Origin: Dipteronia dyeriana
Taxonomy: Eukaryota; Streptophyta; Magnoliopsida; Sapindales; Sapindaceae
Assembly (NCBI GenBank): GCA_032871835.1
Contig: CM065296.1
Coordinates: 12,602,001 to 12,666,000, forward strand
DNA: 64,000 bases
Direction of reading: 5' to 3'
Positions 11,362 to 22,699 of this stretch are shown piece after piece (position 1 is the first letter of the stretch; the number at the start of each line of letters is the position of its first letter). The notes under the pieces are model-generated. The model saw only the letters and a list, made by a program, of their open reading frames with translations. It did not search any database and was not told where the DNA came from. A program made the translations under genes and the position numbers.

Positions 11362-13300
11362 ATGGATTCTACTCTTCATCATCGTTATTCTGAATTGCTT
11401 ATACATGCTATTGAAATGGGGGACAAAGAAAATAATACTAGACTTGAATCTATATTATGGGGTCGCCCTCATGCGTTTACTCCTTCATCTCAACCCATAG
11501 CTCTCGGCGTAGATTATTCAATTGCTCGACCTGATTTTTTACCTCCATATTCTAATCCTCATACCTCTTCTTTTGCTAGTGCACACCCAGATATGTCGAA
11601 GACAACATGTATCAGTCATGGGAGTAGGGCTTCCATTAGGAACTCTCCTTCATCCCTAGTCGATTTAAAGATCCCTTCATAAAAGTTGATGCTAGTTGAT
11701 GTTCTCAAGAGATGCCGACCACACATGTTGAGGTTTTTTTATGAAACAATCGTGTGCTTTTGATTGCGAGGTAAACGTTATGGGCGAATGGGAACTCGTA
11801 AAATATGTGGACATGTTTGATATTCCACGATCGGTGGAACTGATTCCCAATGGTCAGCATGCTGCATAGAACCTACCCTCGGGTGCCGTTGCTATTTATG
11901 GTGCCATGCTTTCCTCTGGAGTCACTCTACCAATTCAACCATTCATTGCCTATATTTTGGTAGAGGCAGGGATTGTTCCTTCACAACTGATCCCAAATTT
12001 CTACTGAGTGCTAATCAGCCTATGGCATTTATGGAAAAAGATCAAGGCCAAACATCCCTCGACCCACCAAGAGATTCACAACTTCTACACCCTTGGTCGC
12101 TCGGATACCAGGGGTACTTTCCACCTTCAATCCTTAGATCAAAACACCATTTGGGCCCCCTTCCTTTTTTAGGCTCAGGTAAATCGTTTGCCGACCCCTT
12201 TCCACGTTACGTTCCGTGTCGGCTAGCTAATCGTACATTGAGGACAGATACTAAAAGCAGGCCAAAACTGCCAGCAGCTTTGAGCGAATATGTGTGATCT
12301 TCAACAATGGTGTATATAAAAGTGTTCTGCGTTTCTCATCTTTACTCAGGCTTATTTCCACCCAGACTCTTTTTTTTTGTAGGTTGTTGAGAAATTTACT
12401 CTAGCTCCGGCCTATCAGAGTAGTTAGGCTGTGAAATATCCCGATTGACAAGATAGCTCGCTCAGAAAAATGAGGTTCTCAAATCCTCTTTGGCCAGCGA
12501 GTCTAAAATCAAGCAATCATAAGAAGAGAAACTAAAGAAATGTGATGTAACTGAGATTGCCTTAAGAAAGACGGCGGCCAATGTTCAGAGTAAGACTTCC
12601 GCAGCCAGCGAGAGCATCAGGGAACTTACCACGAAGAATGGTGAGTTTGAAGTGACGGTTGCCAATGCAAAATTGTGAAGCACAGAGCTTGAATCAAGGG
12701 CTATCTTGGCTGAAATGGAGGATGCCAAACTCAAGGAAGCGGCATGAGTGGTCAGGGACACCCTTACTTCCGCTCAGTAATCTATGTTTGAGTCCTAGCA
12801 AGCATCTGATGAAGCTCGACTCCATTACGATCCTCTAGCCAAAGACCTAGAGAAATATCGGGTCAATGTGGAAGAGCTTTCCTAGGAGACCAGACTAGCC
12901 CTCGAAGTTCAGAACATTGATCGATATAAGGACTCTCATGCTTTTGAAGCTATTTTGCTAAGGGAGCTTGAGCGAGGGTTGGTCACCGCTCAAATGTTTT
13001 TTAACGGTAATTAGCGGTCTTCAAGAGAGGCTCGCCGGAAGTGGGATCGAACGATCCAGAAGCACAAGGCTAAGTCTCTAGATGCCATAAAAAAATCAAA
13101 GGATAAGATAGAGGGCCTACTACAAATCGATCAGGAAGGATCCTCGTATCATGCATTTGAACTCCTCTCTAAGTCATCATTGGTAACCTTCCACGCGAGA
13201 GAGGAGAATAACACTTTGACGAAGGGATCAGACGTTGATCCCTTGCCTGATACTGATTATTCTCCCTTCATAGCCGATGACCCAGATGACAATATCTGCT
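11362..13300 (+). pseudogene. Antisense extra ORF of the Tat element (plant transposon/gypsy-associated protein)
   Basis: The + strand, opposite to pol, carries a broken ORF. It begins MDSTLHHRYSELLIHAIEMG and continues in other frames with GAMLSSGVTLPIQPFIAYIL then VEAGIVPSQLIPNFY, a pattern I associate with the PF04195-type 'putative gypsy type transposon' proteins encoded antisense in Tat elements. From about 12480 to 13170 the frames are rich in Lys, Glu, Ala and Leu, in keeping with a coiled coil (a segment such as AKDLEKYRVNVEELS). Stops near 11682, 11870 and 12297 disable it. The protein's role is unknown. Residual family assignment rests on recalled motif patterns, not on a search. 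Confidence 0.65.
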
Positions 13301-13719
13301 AGCCAAATTTTAGGGACCTGACTAAAGTATCAAGATGATAATAAGCCTACTGTGATTCTGTGCCTCGAGGTCCCTCGAGCACTCCTGAAGCTTGATTTTG
13401 TTGCACCGTTGTTCATTTTTGTTCATGTATTTTTCTTTCAATCTTTGTTTAAAAAATTCTTGTAAAGTTGTATGGATGTTTCTTCTATTGTAATAATACA
13501 ATTCTATGTCCACCATGGGTTTGTTTTTATTGCCACACTAAGTTGAAGGACTTATCTTAATCGAACAATTTGTATACGGTCTGAGTCACTCATTAACTTA
13601 AGCTATGTGTGTAACAGTGTCAAGTGGCATTAACTCTACCCTGATCGACTACTCGACCACTTCGTTGACCCGACCGGTTACTTGATCGTCAATCTTCATC
13701 TATCGATGATCTTCAACCC

Positions 13720-13920
13720 GATCAATTATCCTTCTAACTGACTGATTGTGGTCTATATTGATCAGTTATCTTGTTAACTGATTAATTTTATTTTTGACCT
13801 GATCAGTTATCTCTTTAACTGACAAAACTTGGTCTGTCTTGATCAGTTATCTTGTTAACTGATTAACTTTATTTTTGACCTGATCAGATATCTCTTTAAC
13901 TAACCAAAATCGGTCTAATT
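13720..13920. repeat. Five-copy, about 40-base tandem repeat
   Basis: Units start near 13720, 13760, 13801, 13841 and 13882 (spacing 40-41). Each contains TGATCAGTTATCTCTTTAAC or a close variant. Alternate units are more alike (TTGTTAACTGATTAA against CTCTTTAACTGAC), so the current array may have grown as an 81-base dimer. It lies between the integrase end and the antisense ORF, where Tat elements often have tandem repeats. Confidence 0.8.
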
Positions 13921-14519
13921 CAATTTGTTGTCATTTGTCAAGTAATGTTCTTTTTGTGGACCATTTGCATGGTATCTAATTTATCGACGTTTGTCTTTTA
14001 TCAGTCAACTAAGTCACTGGGACGTCTCCCAACAATAGTTTGTTGATCAAGATTAGCTGCAACAGGGGTAAATCATATCTCACTAACTTATCTTATCATC
14101 ATTCAATATTTTATTGGCAGTGATTCAAGCATGGGTGCATTATTTCCCCGTTCAACTTTCTGCGCATCACATCAGATACCTATGAACTGAAGGTGCTCTA
14201 ACAGTGTTTCTGTACACCCAATTAGTTTTAGTGAGTATGCATTGTCTTTGTGACATATGCTTTCGGCCTTATCACTGGGCCTTCTAATCACCCATTTGGC
14301 ACTAGCAGTCTCAGGTGTTACGAGATTGCCTTTGTAAACCAAGGCAAAGTTAGAGCATATTTCCTTGACTACTCGGAATTCTTCCCTCAAGGGTACTTTT
14401 ACAGATAACTTCAAATTGAAATAACAATTGACTAGAAAGAAAGAAATGAAACTTAGGCTAATTCTAACATCTATCTAAAGAAAGAACAAGGGTAAATCAT
14501 GTAGATTGAGTCCTCTATG
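13921..14519. other. Non-coding spacer of the Tat element
   Basis: No conserved domain seen. An 80-codon minus-strand frame at 14172-14414 has no recognised motif and is probably chance or decayed downstream sequence of pol. Confidence 0.4.
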
Positions 14520-17500
14520 GATAAAAGATCTTTAAGTGTTGGGTGTCGTATGGCCGGGGCAATTCTCCCAGGTCTGGTCGGAAAAGGCGATATGCTTTAT
14601 GACTAGCTATCCCGACCACCTGATAGGGTCTTTCCCACTTGTCCGTCAATGATCAAGCTGCTCTCTCCCTCATATTCAGAGACATTCTTCTGAGGACCAG
14701 ATCTCCGAGTTAAAATCTTCTTTCACGTACATACGAGTTGTAATACCTAGCTGCCCTCTTCTAGTAAGCAGAGTTTCTTACTTTCGCCAAATCCCTTTTC
14801 TCTCTTAGTTCATATAGGTTCAGTTCCAGCATGTCCATGTTTGTGTCGGGGTTATACAACCGTATTCTCGGGAAGGAGTGAATTACCTCAACTGGGATTA
14901 CCGCTTCACTCCTGAATGCCAATAAATATGGAGTTTCTCTTGTCTACATCCTTTCAGTCATCCAGAAATCCCAAAGCACCTCATGCAGCTTGTCTGTCTA
15001 GTTTCTTTTTTTAGCATCGAGCTTTGCCTTCAGGGTGTGATTGCTTATCTTGTTTACAGCCTCAGTCTGCCCATTTGTCTGAGGATGGGCAAGCATAGCA
15101 TAGTAGTTTCTGATGTTGTCTGATGTTGTAGTCCTGTCACATCTCCCTAAATTTATCACTATCGAACAGGGTCCCATTGTCAGTAATGATTTTATTTGGG
15201 ATCCCAAATCGATATATGATATTTTCTTTACGAAACTGGTTCTGTTGGCTTCTGCTATGTGCACGAGTGCTTTCGCTTCCGCCTCCACCTTCACCCATTT
15301 CGTGAAGTTATCCACTGCCACAATAGCATGCTTTGAACCCCCTTTAGACGTTGTCGGTATCGAGCCTATCAGGTCCAACCCTCATATGGTAAATGACCGG
15401 GGGATGTCAGATTCTTCAAGCGCTCGGGTGGCTGCTTGATTTCATTCGCTATCCTCCAGCAAGTATTACACTTTTCTACTACTGATTGTGCATCTTGGAA
15501 TAGGTTTGGCCAATAGAAACCTTGTCTAATGGTTTTATGGGCCAAACTTTTACCCCAATGTGGTTTCTGCACACCCCTCTGTGAATGCTTGCCAGAATCT
15601 TACCGCCTTTTACCAGGTTAACACACATTTGCAGAGCTTTTGCAAACCCCCTTCTGTAGGGTTCTATTCTAATTATTGAATACTTGACAACCCTATATCT
15701 TATGCGTTTTTCTTTAGTTATATCTTTAAGGAGTTTTCCATCCTCCAAGTATTTTCTAATTAGGGTCATCCAAGTGACTTATCCTCGATTGCTTCAATCC
15801 TTAACACCTAAACTCCTTTAATAATGAGTTTTTTGAGATAGGCCATTGAGATTGTTTTGGACCATATACTTGTGGTTACTGATGCCAACCTTGACAAGGC
15901 ATTGATTCATTCTTTTTTCTCGGGATCTGAATGATTCTGTAGGTCTTGAATCTTCTGAGTAACACCTTGGCTATCTTTAGATAAGCCACCGTGTTGCTAT
16001 CTTTTGTCTGGTACTCATCTAAAACTTGGTTGACTACAACCTGCAAATCACTGAATATTTCCAGTTCATATGCTCCTAGTACAGTGCAAACCCTAAGTCC
16101 TACCAACAGTGCCTCATATTCAACCATGTTGTTAGCGGCTTTAAAGTCAAACCACAAGGCACACTCTACCTGATAACTTTCTAAGGTGGATACTACTATC
16201 CCCACCCTGCTGTCGTGCGTGTTTGATGACCCATCAACATGCAATTTGCAGTGAACAACTTTTCTTTCTTTGTCTTTTAGCTTTATAATCACCTCACTGT
16301 TTTACTCAGTGAACTCGGTGATTAGATCTGCTATCACTTAGCCTTTTACTACAACCCTTGGTTGGTAAGTGATATCGAACTCACTCAGTTCTACCTCCTA
16401 TTTAGTTAACCTTCATGACACTTTCGGCTTGGATAAGATTTTCTTGAGCGAAAAAATCTGTGTAAACCTCGATCTTGTGTGCCTGGAAGTAAGGTCTTAA
16501 TTTCCTTGTTGCCGTCACTAGCACTAATGCTAATTGCTCATTTGCTGAGTATCTTGTCTCCATTGGTAACATGGCCTTGTTGGTGTTGTATACTTGTTTT
16601 TGCCTCCTTCATCTAGCCTGACTAGAACCGATCTCGTGGCCACTGTTGTGACCGACAGGTATATGTATGCCACTTCTCTTTCCAGTGGCTTTGACAACAT
16701 TGAGGCCTTACCCAAACACTTTTTAATCTTCTGGAAGGCTTTCTCACATTTTTCATTCCACTTTACTCATTTGCCTTTTCTTATGGCTTTGAAGAAAGGC
16801 AAACACTTGTCTGTGGATTTGCTGATGAACCGTTTATTTATGCCAAACAGCTTGTCAACCTTTGAATGTCTTTTAATGTGACCGGGGATCTCATTTTCTT
16901 TAGTGCCTTTATCTTTTAGGATTCACCACGATTCTCCTTTGGTGTACTTGGAAACCGAGGAACTTCCCTGATGGTACCTTAAAAACATATTTTTTTCAGG
17001 CTGAGCTTCATTCCTAACTTTCTCAATATCCCGAATGTCTCTTTCAGATCCGTTGCATGTTTCCTGATTGTTATGCTTTTCGTCAACATGTTGTCAACAT
17101 ACACCTCTATATTTTTACCGATCTGTCGGGCGAACATCTTATTTACCAATCTCTGGTAAGTTGCTTCAACATTCTTGGGGCCAAAATGCATCACTTTGTA
17201 ACAGTAATGCCTTTAGTCAGTTGTGAAAGAAGTCTTCTCTTCATCTGGTTCAAACATTCTGAAATGGTTGTATCCTGAGTAGGCATCCATAAAACTTAGC
17301 AACTCATGTCTCGCAGTTACGTCGACCAGCTGGTCAATTCCAGGTAAGGGGAATTATCTTTTGGCCATGCCTTATTAAGGTCGGTGAAATCCATACACAT
17401 CCTTCATGACCCGTTCTTCCTTTTCACAAGCACTACATTGGCAACCCACTCGGGATACCGTACCTCATTTATTGATCATGTTGCCAATAGCTTCTCGACC

Positions 17501-18540
17501 TGTTCTTTGATTGCTTGGCATCTTTCTGGGTTAAACCACCTTCTTTTTTAAATAACTGGTGTCTGGTCGGGATCAACCTCTAAGTAATAGGAGGTTACTT
17601 TATCATTGATTCCTAGCATATCCTCATGCTTTCATGTGAACACGTCTCTGTATTCCCTAACAGGTTGACCATTTCATTCCGGACTTGCTCCGTCACCTGA
17701 GCCTCTAACTTTAATATCTGCTCAGGGTTACTCTGATCAAACATGACTTCAATGGTTGGATCTTATTCCTATTTTTTCCCATCTTTTAGAGATATCTTCT
17801 TTGGGTCAAGGTTGAAATGAGTTGGTGTTCCACGTTGGCTTCTTCCTCTCTCATCTTTAGGCAACCTTCTTCCTTGAAGAAGTCCATCTGTATGACGCCT
17901 GACTCTGCTTTTTCCCTATACACTGCTAGGTTTACTTTCCTTCCCCATTCTTGAGAGCTTTTCAGGACGCCTACCCCCGCCTCAATTGGGAATTTCACAG
18001 TCAGGACGTAAGTTACGATTACAACTTTTGACTTGTTTAAGAATGACCTTCCCAATAAAGTGTTGTAGGGTCAGTTCTCAAAATCGATGACCACAACGTC
18101 CAAGAGTACCGTCTTTTGACAAAGGGTAACTTTCGATTTCCACGGGCAGCTTAACTATCCCTAACGACCTCACTTCCGCTCTTCCGAACCCTCTGAGCGG
18201 AACCATCAATGGTTGTAGATCTTTTCTTTATAGTCTCAACTATTCAAACACCCCAACTCTCAGGATGTCTGCCTAGCTCCCATTATCTATTAATAATGTT
18301 TTTACTTCCCTATCGCCAATACAGACATACACCACGATTGTATCATTTGGTCTGACTTCAAGTCCGTGTGTGTCTGCTTCTGAGAAAATGATCGGGTCCC
18401 ATCCTTGTGTAAGTTTCTTTGGTCGGGCTCTAGGTGTCTCTAGCCATTAATTGCCTCCCTGACCTCTGACATCCTTTCTCGTCTACTCTTTCCTATGCAT
18501 GGCCCGCCAAAGATGGTGTTGATCACCCCATTCTAGCGTT
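14520..18540 (-). pseudogene. Tat-type pol polyprotein (PR-RT-RH-aRH-INT), decayed
   Basis: Minus strand, 5' to 3'. GVINTIFGGP is near 18520. The protease active site reads LLIDNGS followed by a stop, near 18280, and the protease/RT leader GRSFLNKSKVVIVTYVL follows. The RT part has MMHFGPKNVEATYQRLVNKM and IEVYVDNMLTKS (about 17190-17080), where family members normally have the YxDD-type motif. RNase H pieces follow. An archaeal-type RNase H (16292-15876) shows HVDGSSNTHDSRVG and ANNMVEYEALLVGLRV. The integrase has an HHCC finger (HWGKS, then CNTC, about 15560-15470), the core MDLIGSIPTTSKGGSKHAIV, and the C-terminal GDLVLRR, then RPYDTQHLKIFYP (to about 14520). Many stops and shifts; not functional. 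No gag precedes it. Confidence 0.88.
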
Positions 18541-18542
18541 AA

Positions 18543-19315
18543 TTGTTGACGGTGATTTTTAGATTATGTAAATTTAACCACACGTCCAACAGAATAATGT
18601 AAATCAACAATCAAGAAGTAAAATGACACAAGAAAGTAGGCATGTAAACACAAGATTTTACGTGAAAAACCCAAAAAGGGGAAAATCCACGGTTGCTAGA
18701 GACGGTAGGGAAAGAACCTTCACTATGAACGTATTGTTTACACATTCTGTTTTCTTACGCTCTCGCTGCTGTTATTATTGTCAACCTTTTTATGGACGTT
18801 TTTAGTATACATGTATACAACCCTAATTTTTGATGTACAAGGAAAGTTGTTGAGATTTAACGAGACTCTGACTTGTTGGAGTCATTTTTTTCTTCTTTCC
18901 TATTCCGTATTGATCGTATTCTGCATGCGTTAGATCTCTTGCCTAATCCATACTTTAATATCTATAAAGAAGTTTGTTTCCTTATAAGAGTGTGCTTCGA
19001 GATATTTTATTTGAGTCGTGATTGTATTGAATTCAATGTTGTCCACATGTCGCTCAGCTGAACATCTACTAGACCCAACCAGACTTCACTCAACCAGTGA
19101 TTCTATTTCGACTAAAGGCTTCAATCCGACTATTTCAATAATCCAGATCGAGTTATCTTTACCTGACCAATCTAATCAGTTTAGTTGAGTTATTTTCACC
19201 CGATCGTTTGGGTGACCTCGATCGGGTGTTGTGAGGCCATCTTTGGTCACCTTAGGTTGGTTCGGTTTAGTTGACTTTTAGTGACATGATATTCTTTCGG
19301 ATTTTACCAATAACA
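18543..19315 (-). repeat. 5' LTR of the Tat element (right)
   Basis: A 773-base copy matching the left LTR. It begins TGTTGACGGTG and ends CCAATAACA directly before the duplicated TGTTT. It serves as the upstream LTR for the minus-strand pol. The adjoining internal bases (ATTAACGCTAGAATGGGG on the minus strand) lead straight into protease-side sequence, so the usual primer-binding-site-plus-gag interval is not seen. Confidence 0.88.
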
Positions 19316-19425
19316 TGTTTCAATGGAGGGAAAAAATGGGAAAAGAAGAGAGGGAATTAGTGAGATGGAAAAACATGAGGGAAAATTATGTTTATATATA
19401 TATAGTCCTTTTCCTATCAGTCCGC

Positions 19426-19559
19426 ACTGATGGAATTATATAAGTTAATTGAATATGATCCATTCATTTATAAAAGAGCTTTGATAAGTGCATACATATC
19501 AAGTCAAAGTATGTAAAATAAGTGACTCACATTTAATGTCCTTATATAATTCCATCAGT
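19426..19559. repeat. Short element with 19-base perfect inverted repeats
   Basis: ACTGATGGAATTATATAAG (19426-19444) and its exact reverse complement (19541-19559) enclose 96 AT-rich bases. No clear target duplication was found. It could be a tiny MITE or a stem-loop remnant. Confidence 0.6.
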
Positions 19560-20231
19560 ACGTATTTAAGTGAAAATTTTTGTATATATATACGGAGACG
19601 AGACAGGGACTTGAAATCCCGTAACTGTACCGAAATAAAATCAGAGATTGAAAAAAATACGGATCCCATACCATAATTAAAACCTTAGCTGGTTATTTGT
19701 CCGTTGAGAATGTGTATTAATTAATTCCAGCCGATCAGAGTAATCATTGCATTTATTGTGGTTTTAACTATTTTCTTTATCGTTGGATCATCTGAGCAAT
19801 TCCATAAAAATATGTTGAGTCTTCAATATTTGACAGCCTCTTCAAGGAGAATTCCACATTGGGCAGCCGAAGTCTCCAAGTGGAATGTCGGATTCGCGAA
19901 TATTTTCTCAGTTACTTCAGCCTAGCCATATTTTTTTGGTTCTATGCTTATGTTGATTTACATGATCCCCCAACTTTAATCGAAAGATGACCCGACTTGT
20001 CAGCCCAGAACTTTATACAACGTCTTCTAACCGATGGTTACTAAAACAGTATCTTAAAGACAGATACAGTTGATAATACCATTCAAGACACAAATGAACT
20101 TTAATTGAACAACAGTATGAGTGACTCCAATCCCAAAATCAACAATTATTATATATGATAGAGTTTCATGCTCTCAGTAGTACCCTTATCTATTGTTTGA
20201 AATATTTTTGTGAATATCTAAGTCGCAATCC
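19560..20231. other. Intergenic, 3' flank of the neprosin gene
   Basis: No gene seen. It includes the probable 3' untranslated region of the minus-strand neprosin gene (AT-rich, about 20150-20231). Confidence 0.5.
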
Positions 20232-22244
20232 TTATTTGCATTGAGGACCTTGACCAGGACCTCCAAAGTAAAATACAGGTTCAGCCATATATCCAGGAAC
20301 ATAATTCAATGCACTGTAGCAATATTGTTCATCAGACCCAGTGCCCACCCATTCAGGGTATTTCACTTGGAGAGAATAATCTATGATTCTAACATGTACG
20401 ATGGAGGCAGCAGAACCCTCCAGAGTCTGTGCAATTGACCCACTTCCCATTTGAGTCTTCGTGTGTGGAGGACCTTTCTTCACATTTGTGCTGTAAACTT
20501 CTCCTCCCCATTCAACCATTGTCGCACTGTGGCTCAGGTATCCGAAAAGTTCTTTAGGCCAGTACCCAACTACGTCTTTATAATTTTGTCCAATTTTTAA
20601 CCACCAATTTCCTGTGTTAGTATCCTGAAACAAGACACATATATAGAGTTATATTATTATTGGTTGTAACATATTATATAAATACTAAAGAAAAAGAGTT
20701 GAAAAAGGAAAAAAAAAATAATCATTACCTGGTATATGCCAACAGGGATAAAATACTGAGGCCCCCCTGATGTGGACAACGGCTGAAGGGGTACGCCCAA
20801 AGCTAATTTGGGGTTCGTTTGCACAAATCCCGTGCAAGTTATATCGAAGCAGCCTGTAGTTTTGTATGCATCTTTCTGACAATAAATATAGGATAAACGA
20901 CATAACAAATTATACACATATTGATAGATAGTTGATAAATTTTTATACTTCAGCATTAAAAAAATGTACTTACAGTCCAATATGCAAAAAGTCGCGTTGC
21001 ATGATCACCATATAACTTGGGATTTACCTGAAGAGAAAAATATCATAATCCTAAAACATTATTTAGCATTAAGAATTGAAATTCTTATGGGTAGGCATTT
21101 GAATTTTGTGGAAATTCTCATATATATATATATATATATATATATCCAATATTCTTAATTAGATAATTTTAATGAATTACAGTTAACTTTTTTTTTTTTT
21201 TTTTGATATCTAGATTTTTGTTAAAATGAAGATGTAAAATGACTATTTTTTGAATTGTTATGTACTGACCACCCATCCTGCTTCAATACTTTCAAAATTG
21301 TCTCCAGGGCCGGACTTTAGCCATATTTGACCGGTAGTATAATCGTCAGGCAAATCAACTGCTGGGTTCCAAATATTGATATCTCCTTGGGCTCCAATAT
21401 AATTGTATCCTACTGTGATCAGGAATGCAGACTGATTCAAAGAACAGAGTCAAGTAAGTAAATCAAGAAAAGTTAAACAACAGCAACAAGAACAAATTTC
21501 AGTCGTGCATGCAGCATGCAGCTGCTTGAAGGCTGTTTACCGAGCGATGAATTGAAGACACAATTTGAAGTTTAGTGTTATTAATGGAGGGTGGAGATAT
21601 GATATTTAGTGTATCTGTTTTGTTTGATGCAGCAGAGGGAATATTAGGGGGTTTTGTCCCGAATTGTTCAAGAGAAGCTGCTCTCAATAAGTCTTGTTTT
21701 CGGATTCTGCGAATTGGAACTGTTCCCTCTGGACAAGTTCCACTTTTTTGCCATGTCTGTTGTATCACTAGCTGAGAAGACTCATTTCTTGTGTCTAGTT
21801 TCTCTGTTGGATGATCAAAACTAGGCCTCATCTGCATATCACATGAAGGAATTAGTCACTGTTTCAAATATAAATTTATATTATGAGCAGTTCAAGAAAA
21901 AGAAGAGTGCGTACTAATAACGCACCTGAATTTTGTGGTTCCTTAGTGCTGGATGATCAAATGCAGGTTGTTTGTTTATGTCAATGCAGTCGATAATATC
22001 ACCATCTTCACTCTACATATAGAAATTAGAACCTTAATATTATGTTAGAGCGGTCACCAATTTTAACAAGAAAAATGAAGGGCAAGAAAAATACATTAAT
22101 ACTCTCCACAGAAGGCTTATTGAGAAGCTTCAATTTCCTATCAGTTCCTGAGAGAGTTACTCTAGCTGTAGCTTTCCCATCTGCTACATCACTCAAAACA
22201 AATACAGCCATTAATAACGAAAGCATTGTCACCCTTTTCTCCAT
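20232..22244 (-). CDS. Neprosin-domain (DUF239) secreted protein, seven exons
   Basis: Coding exons on the minus strand: 22095-22244, 21926-22012, 21541-21831, 21270-21431, 20974-21027, 20729-20875 and 20232-20624. All introns are GT-AG and the sum is 1284 nt, giving 427 aa. The product starts [20 protein letters not shown], a signal peptide. Next is the neprosin activation-peptide region ([20 protein letters not shown], then a [10 protein letters not shown] motif). The C-terminal neprosin domain carries [35 protein letters not shown] and VEWGGEVYS. Neprosins are secreted glutamic prolyl endopeptidases. The Glu before AGW and a Glu in EWGGE are likely catalytic by analogy with Nepenthes neprosin, which I infer rather than prove. 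Length and exon layout are normal for the family. No break was found, so it is probably functional. A CTATTTATT TATA-like site lies about 100 bases upstream. Confidence 0.93.
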
Positions 22245-22344
22245 CAGATAACTTGTAAAAAAAAGAACACCGCAGGCAGAGGAGAGCTGTGCAGTCAGGA
22301 GAGTGTTTGAAGCTATATTGTGATCTCCAAATTTAGTACAAATA

Positions 22345-22355
22345 AATAGCGGATT
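22345..22355 (-). promoter_or_regulatory. Possible TATA-like box of the neprosin gene
   Basis: The minus strand reads GCTATTTATTTG about 100 bases upstream of the ATG. Position is plausible for a core promoter, but the motif is not canonical. Confidence 0.35.
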
Positions 22356-22485
22356 GGATTTTATGGAAATAAGATTCTGGCTCTCTCAGCTATGTTCCAT
22401 ATTAGTCGGAATTTAATTACCGCATCCAAATGCCAACCAAAAATCGTATTTATCCTTATCTAATCCAATTATATTTTTGTTTCTC

Positions 22486-22622
22486 AAAATGGAAAGTAAA
22501 TCTTATATATGAAAGGATTAAATTTTTAATTTTCTTCTAAAAATGGAAAATAAATCTTATATATGAAAGATTTATTTTTTTCCTTCTGAAAATGGAAAAT
22601 AAATCTTATATATGAAAGAATT
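22486..22622. repeat. Three-copy, about 50-base tandem repeat
   Basis: AAAATGGAAAATAAATCTTA followed by TATATGAAAG occurs at 22486, 22540 and 22589 (spacing 54 and 49). It lies upstream of the neprosin gene. Confidence 0.75.
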
Positions 22623-22699
22623 AATACAACACAATAAGGTCTGGCAAGAAGCACAGCTAAATATTTTGTTGTCTCATTAATGCTTTGGTTGTCGGTTAC

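Larger units (their letters stand above)
10102..19315 (-). mobile_element. Ty3/gypsy LTR retrotransposon, Tat-type, gag-deficient
   Basis: A 9.2-kb element flanked by a perfect 5-bp duplication TGTTT (10097-10101 and 19316-19320). LTRs begin TGTTGACGGTGATTTTT and the right one ends CCAATAACA. The pol remnants (protease, RT, RNase H, archaeal-type RNase H, integrase) lie on the minus strand. A + strand extra ORF with a coiled-coil part lies near the left LTR, and a five-copy tandem repeat lies between them. An antisense extra ORF and a second RNase H are hallmarks of the Tat lineage (for example Grande and Retand types). Multiple stops and visible LTR divergence show that it is old and inactive. 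No gag module fits between the protease region and the 5' LTR. Confidence 0.9.
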
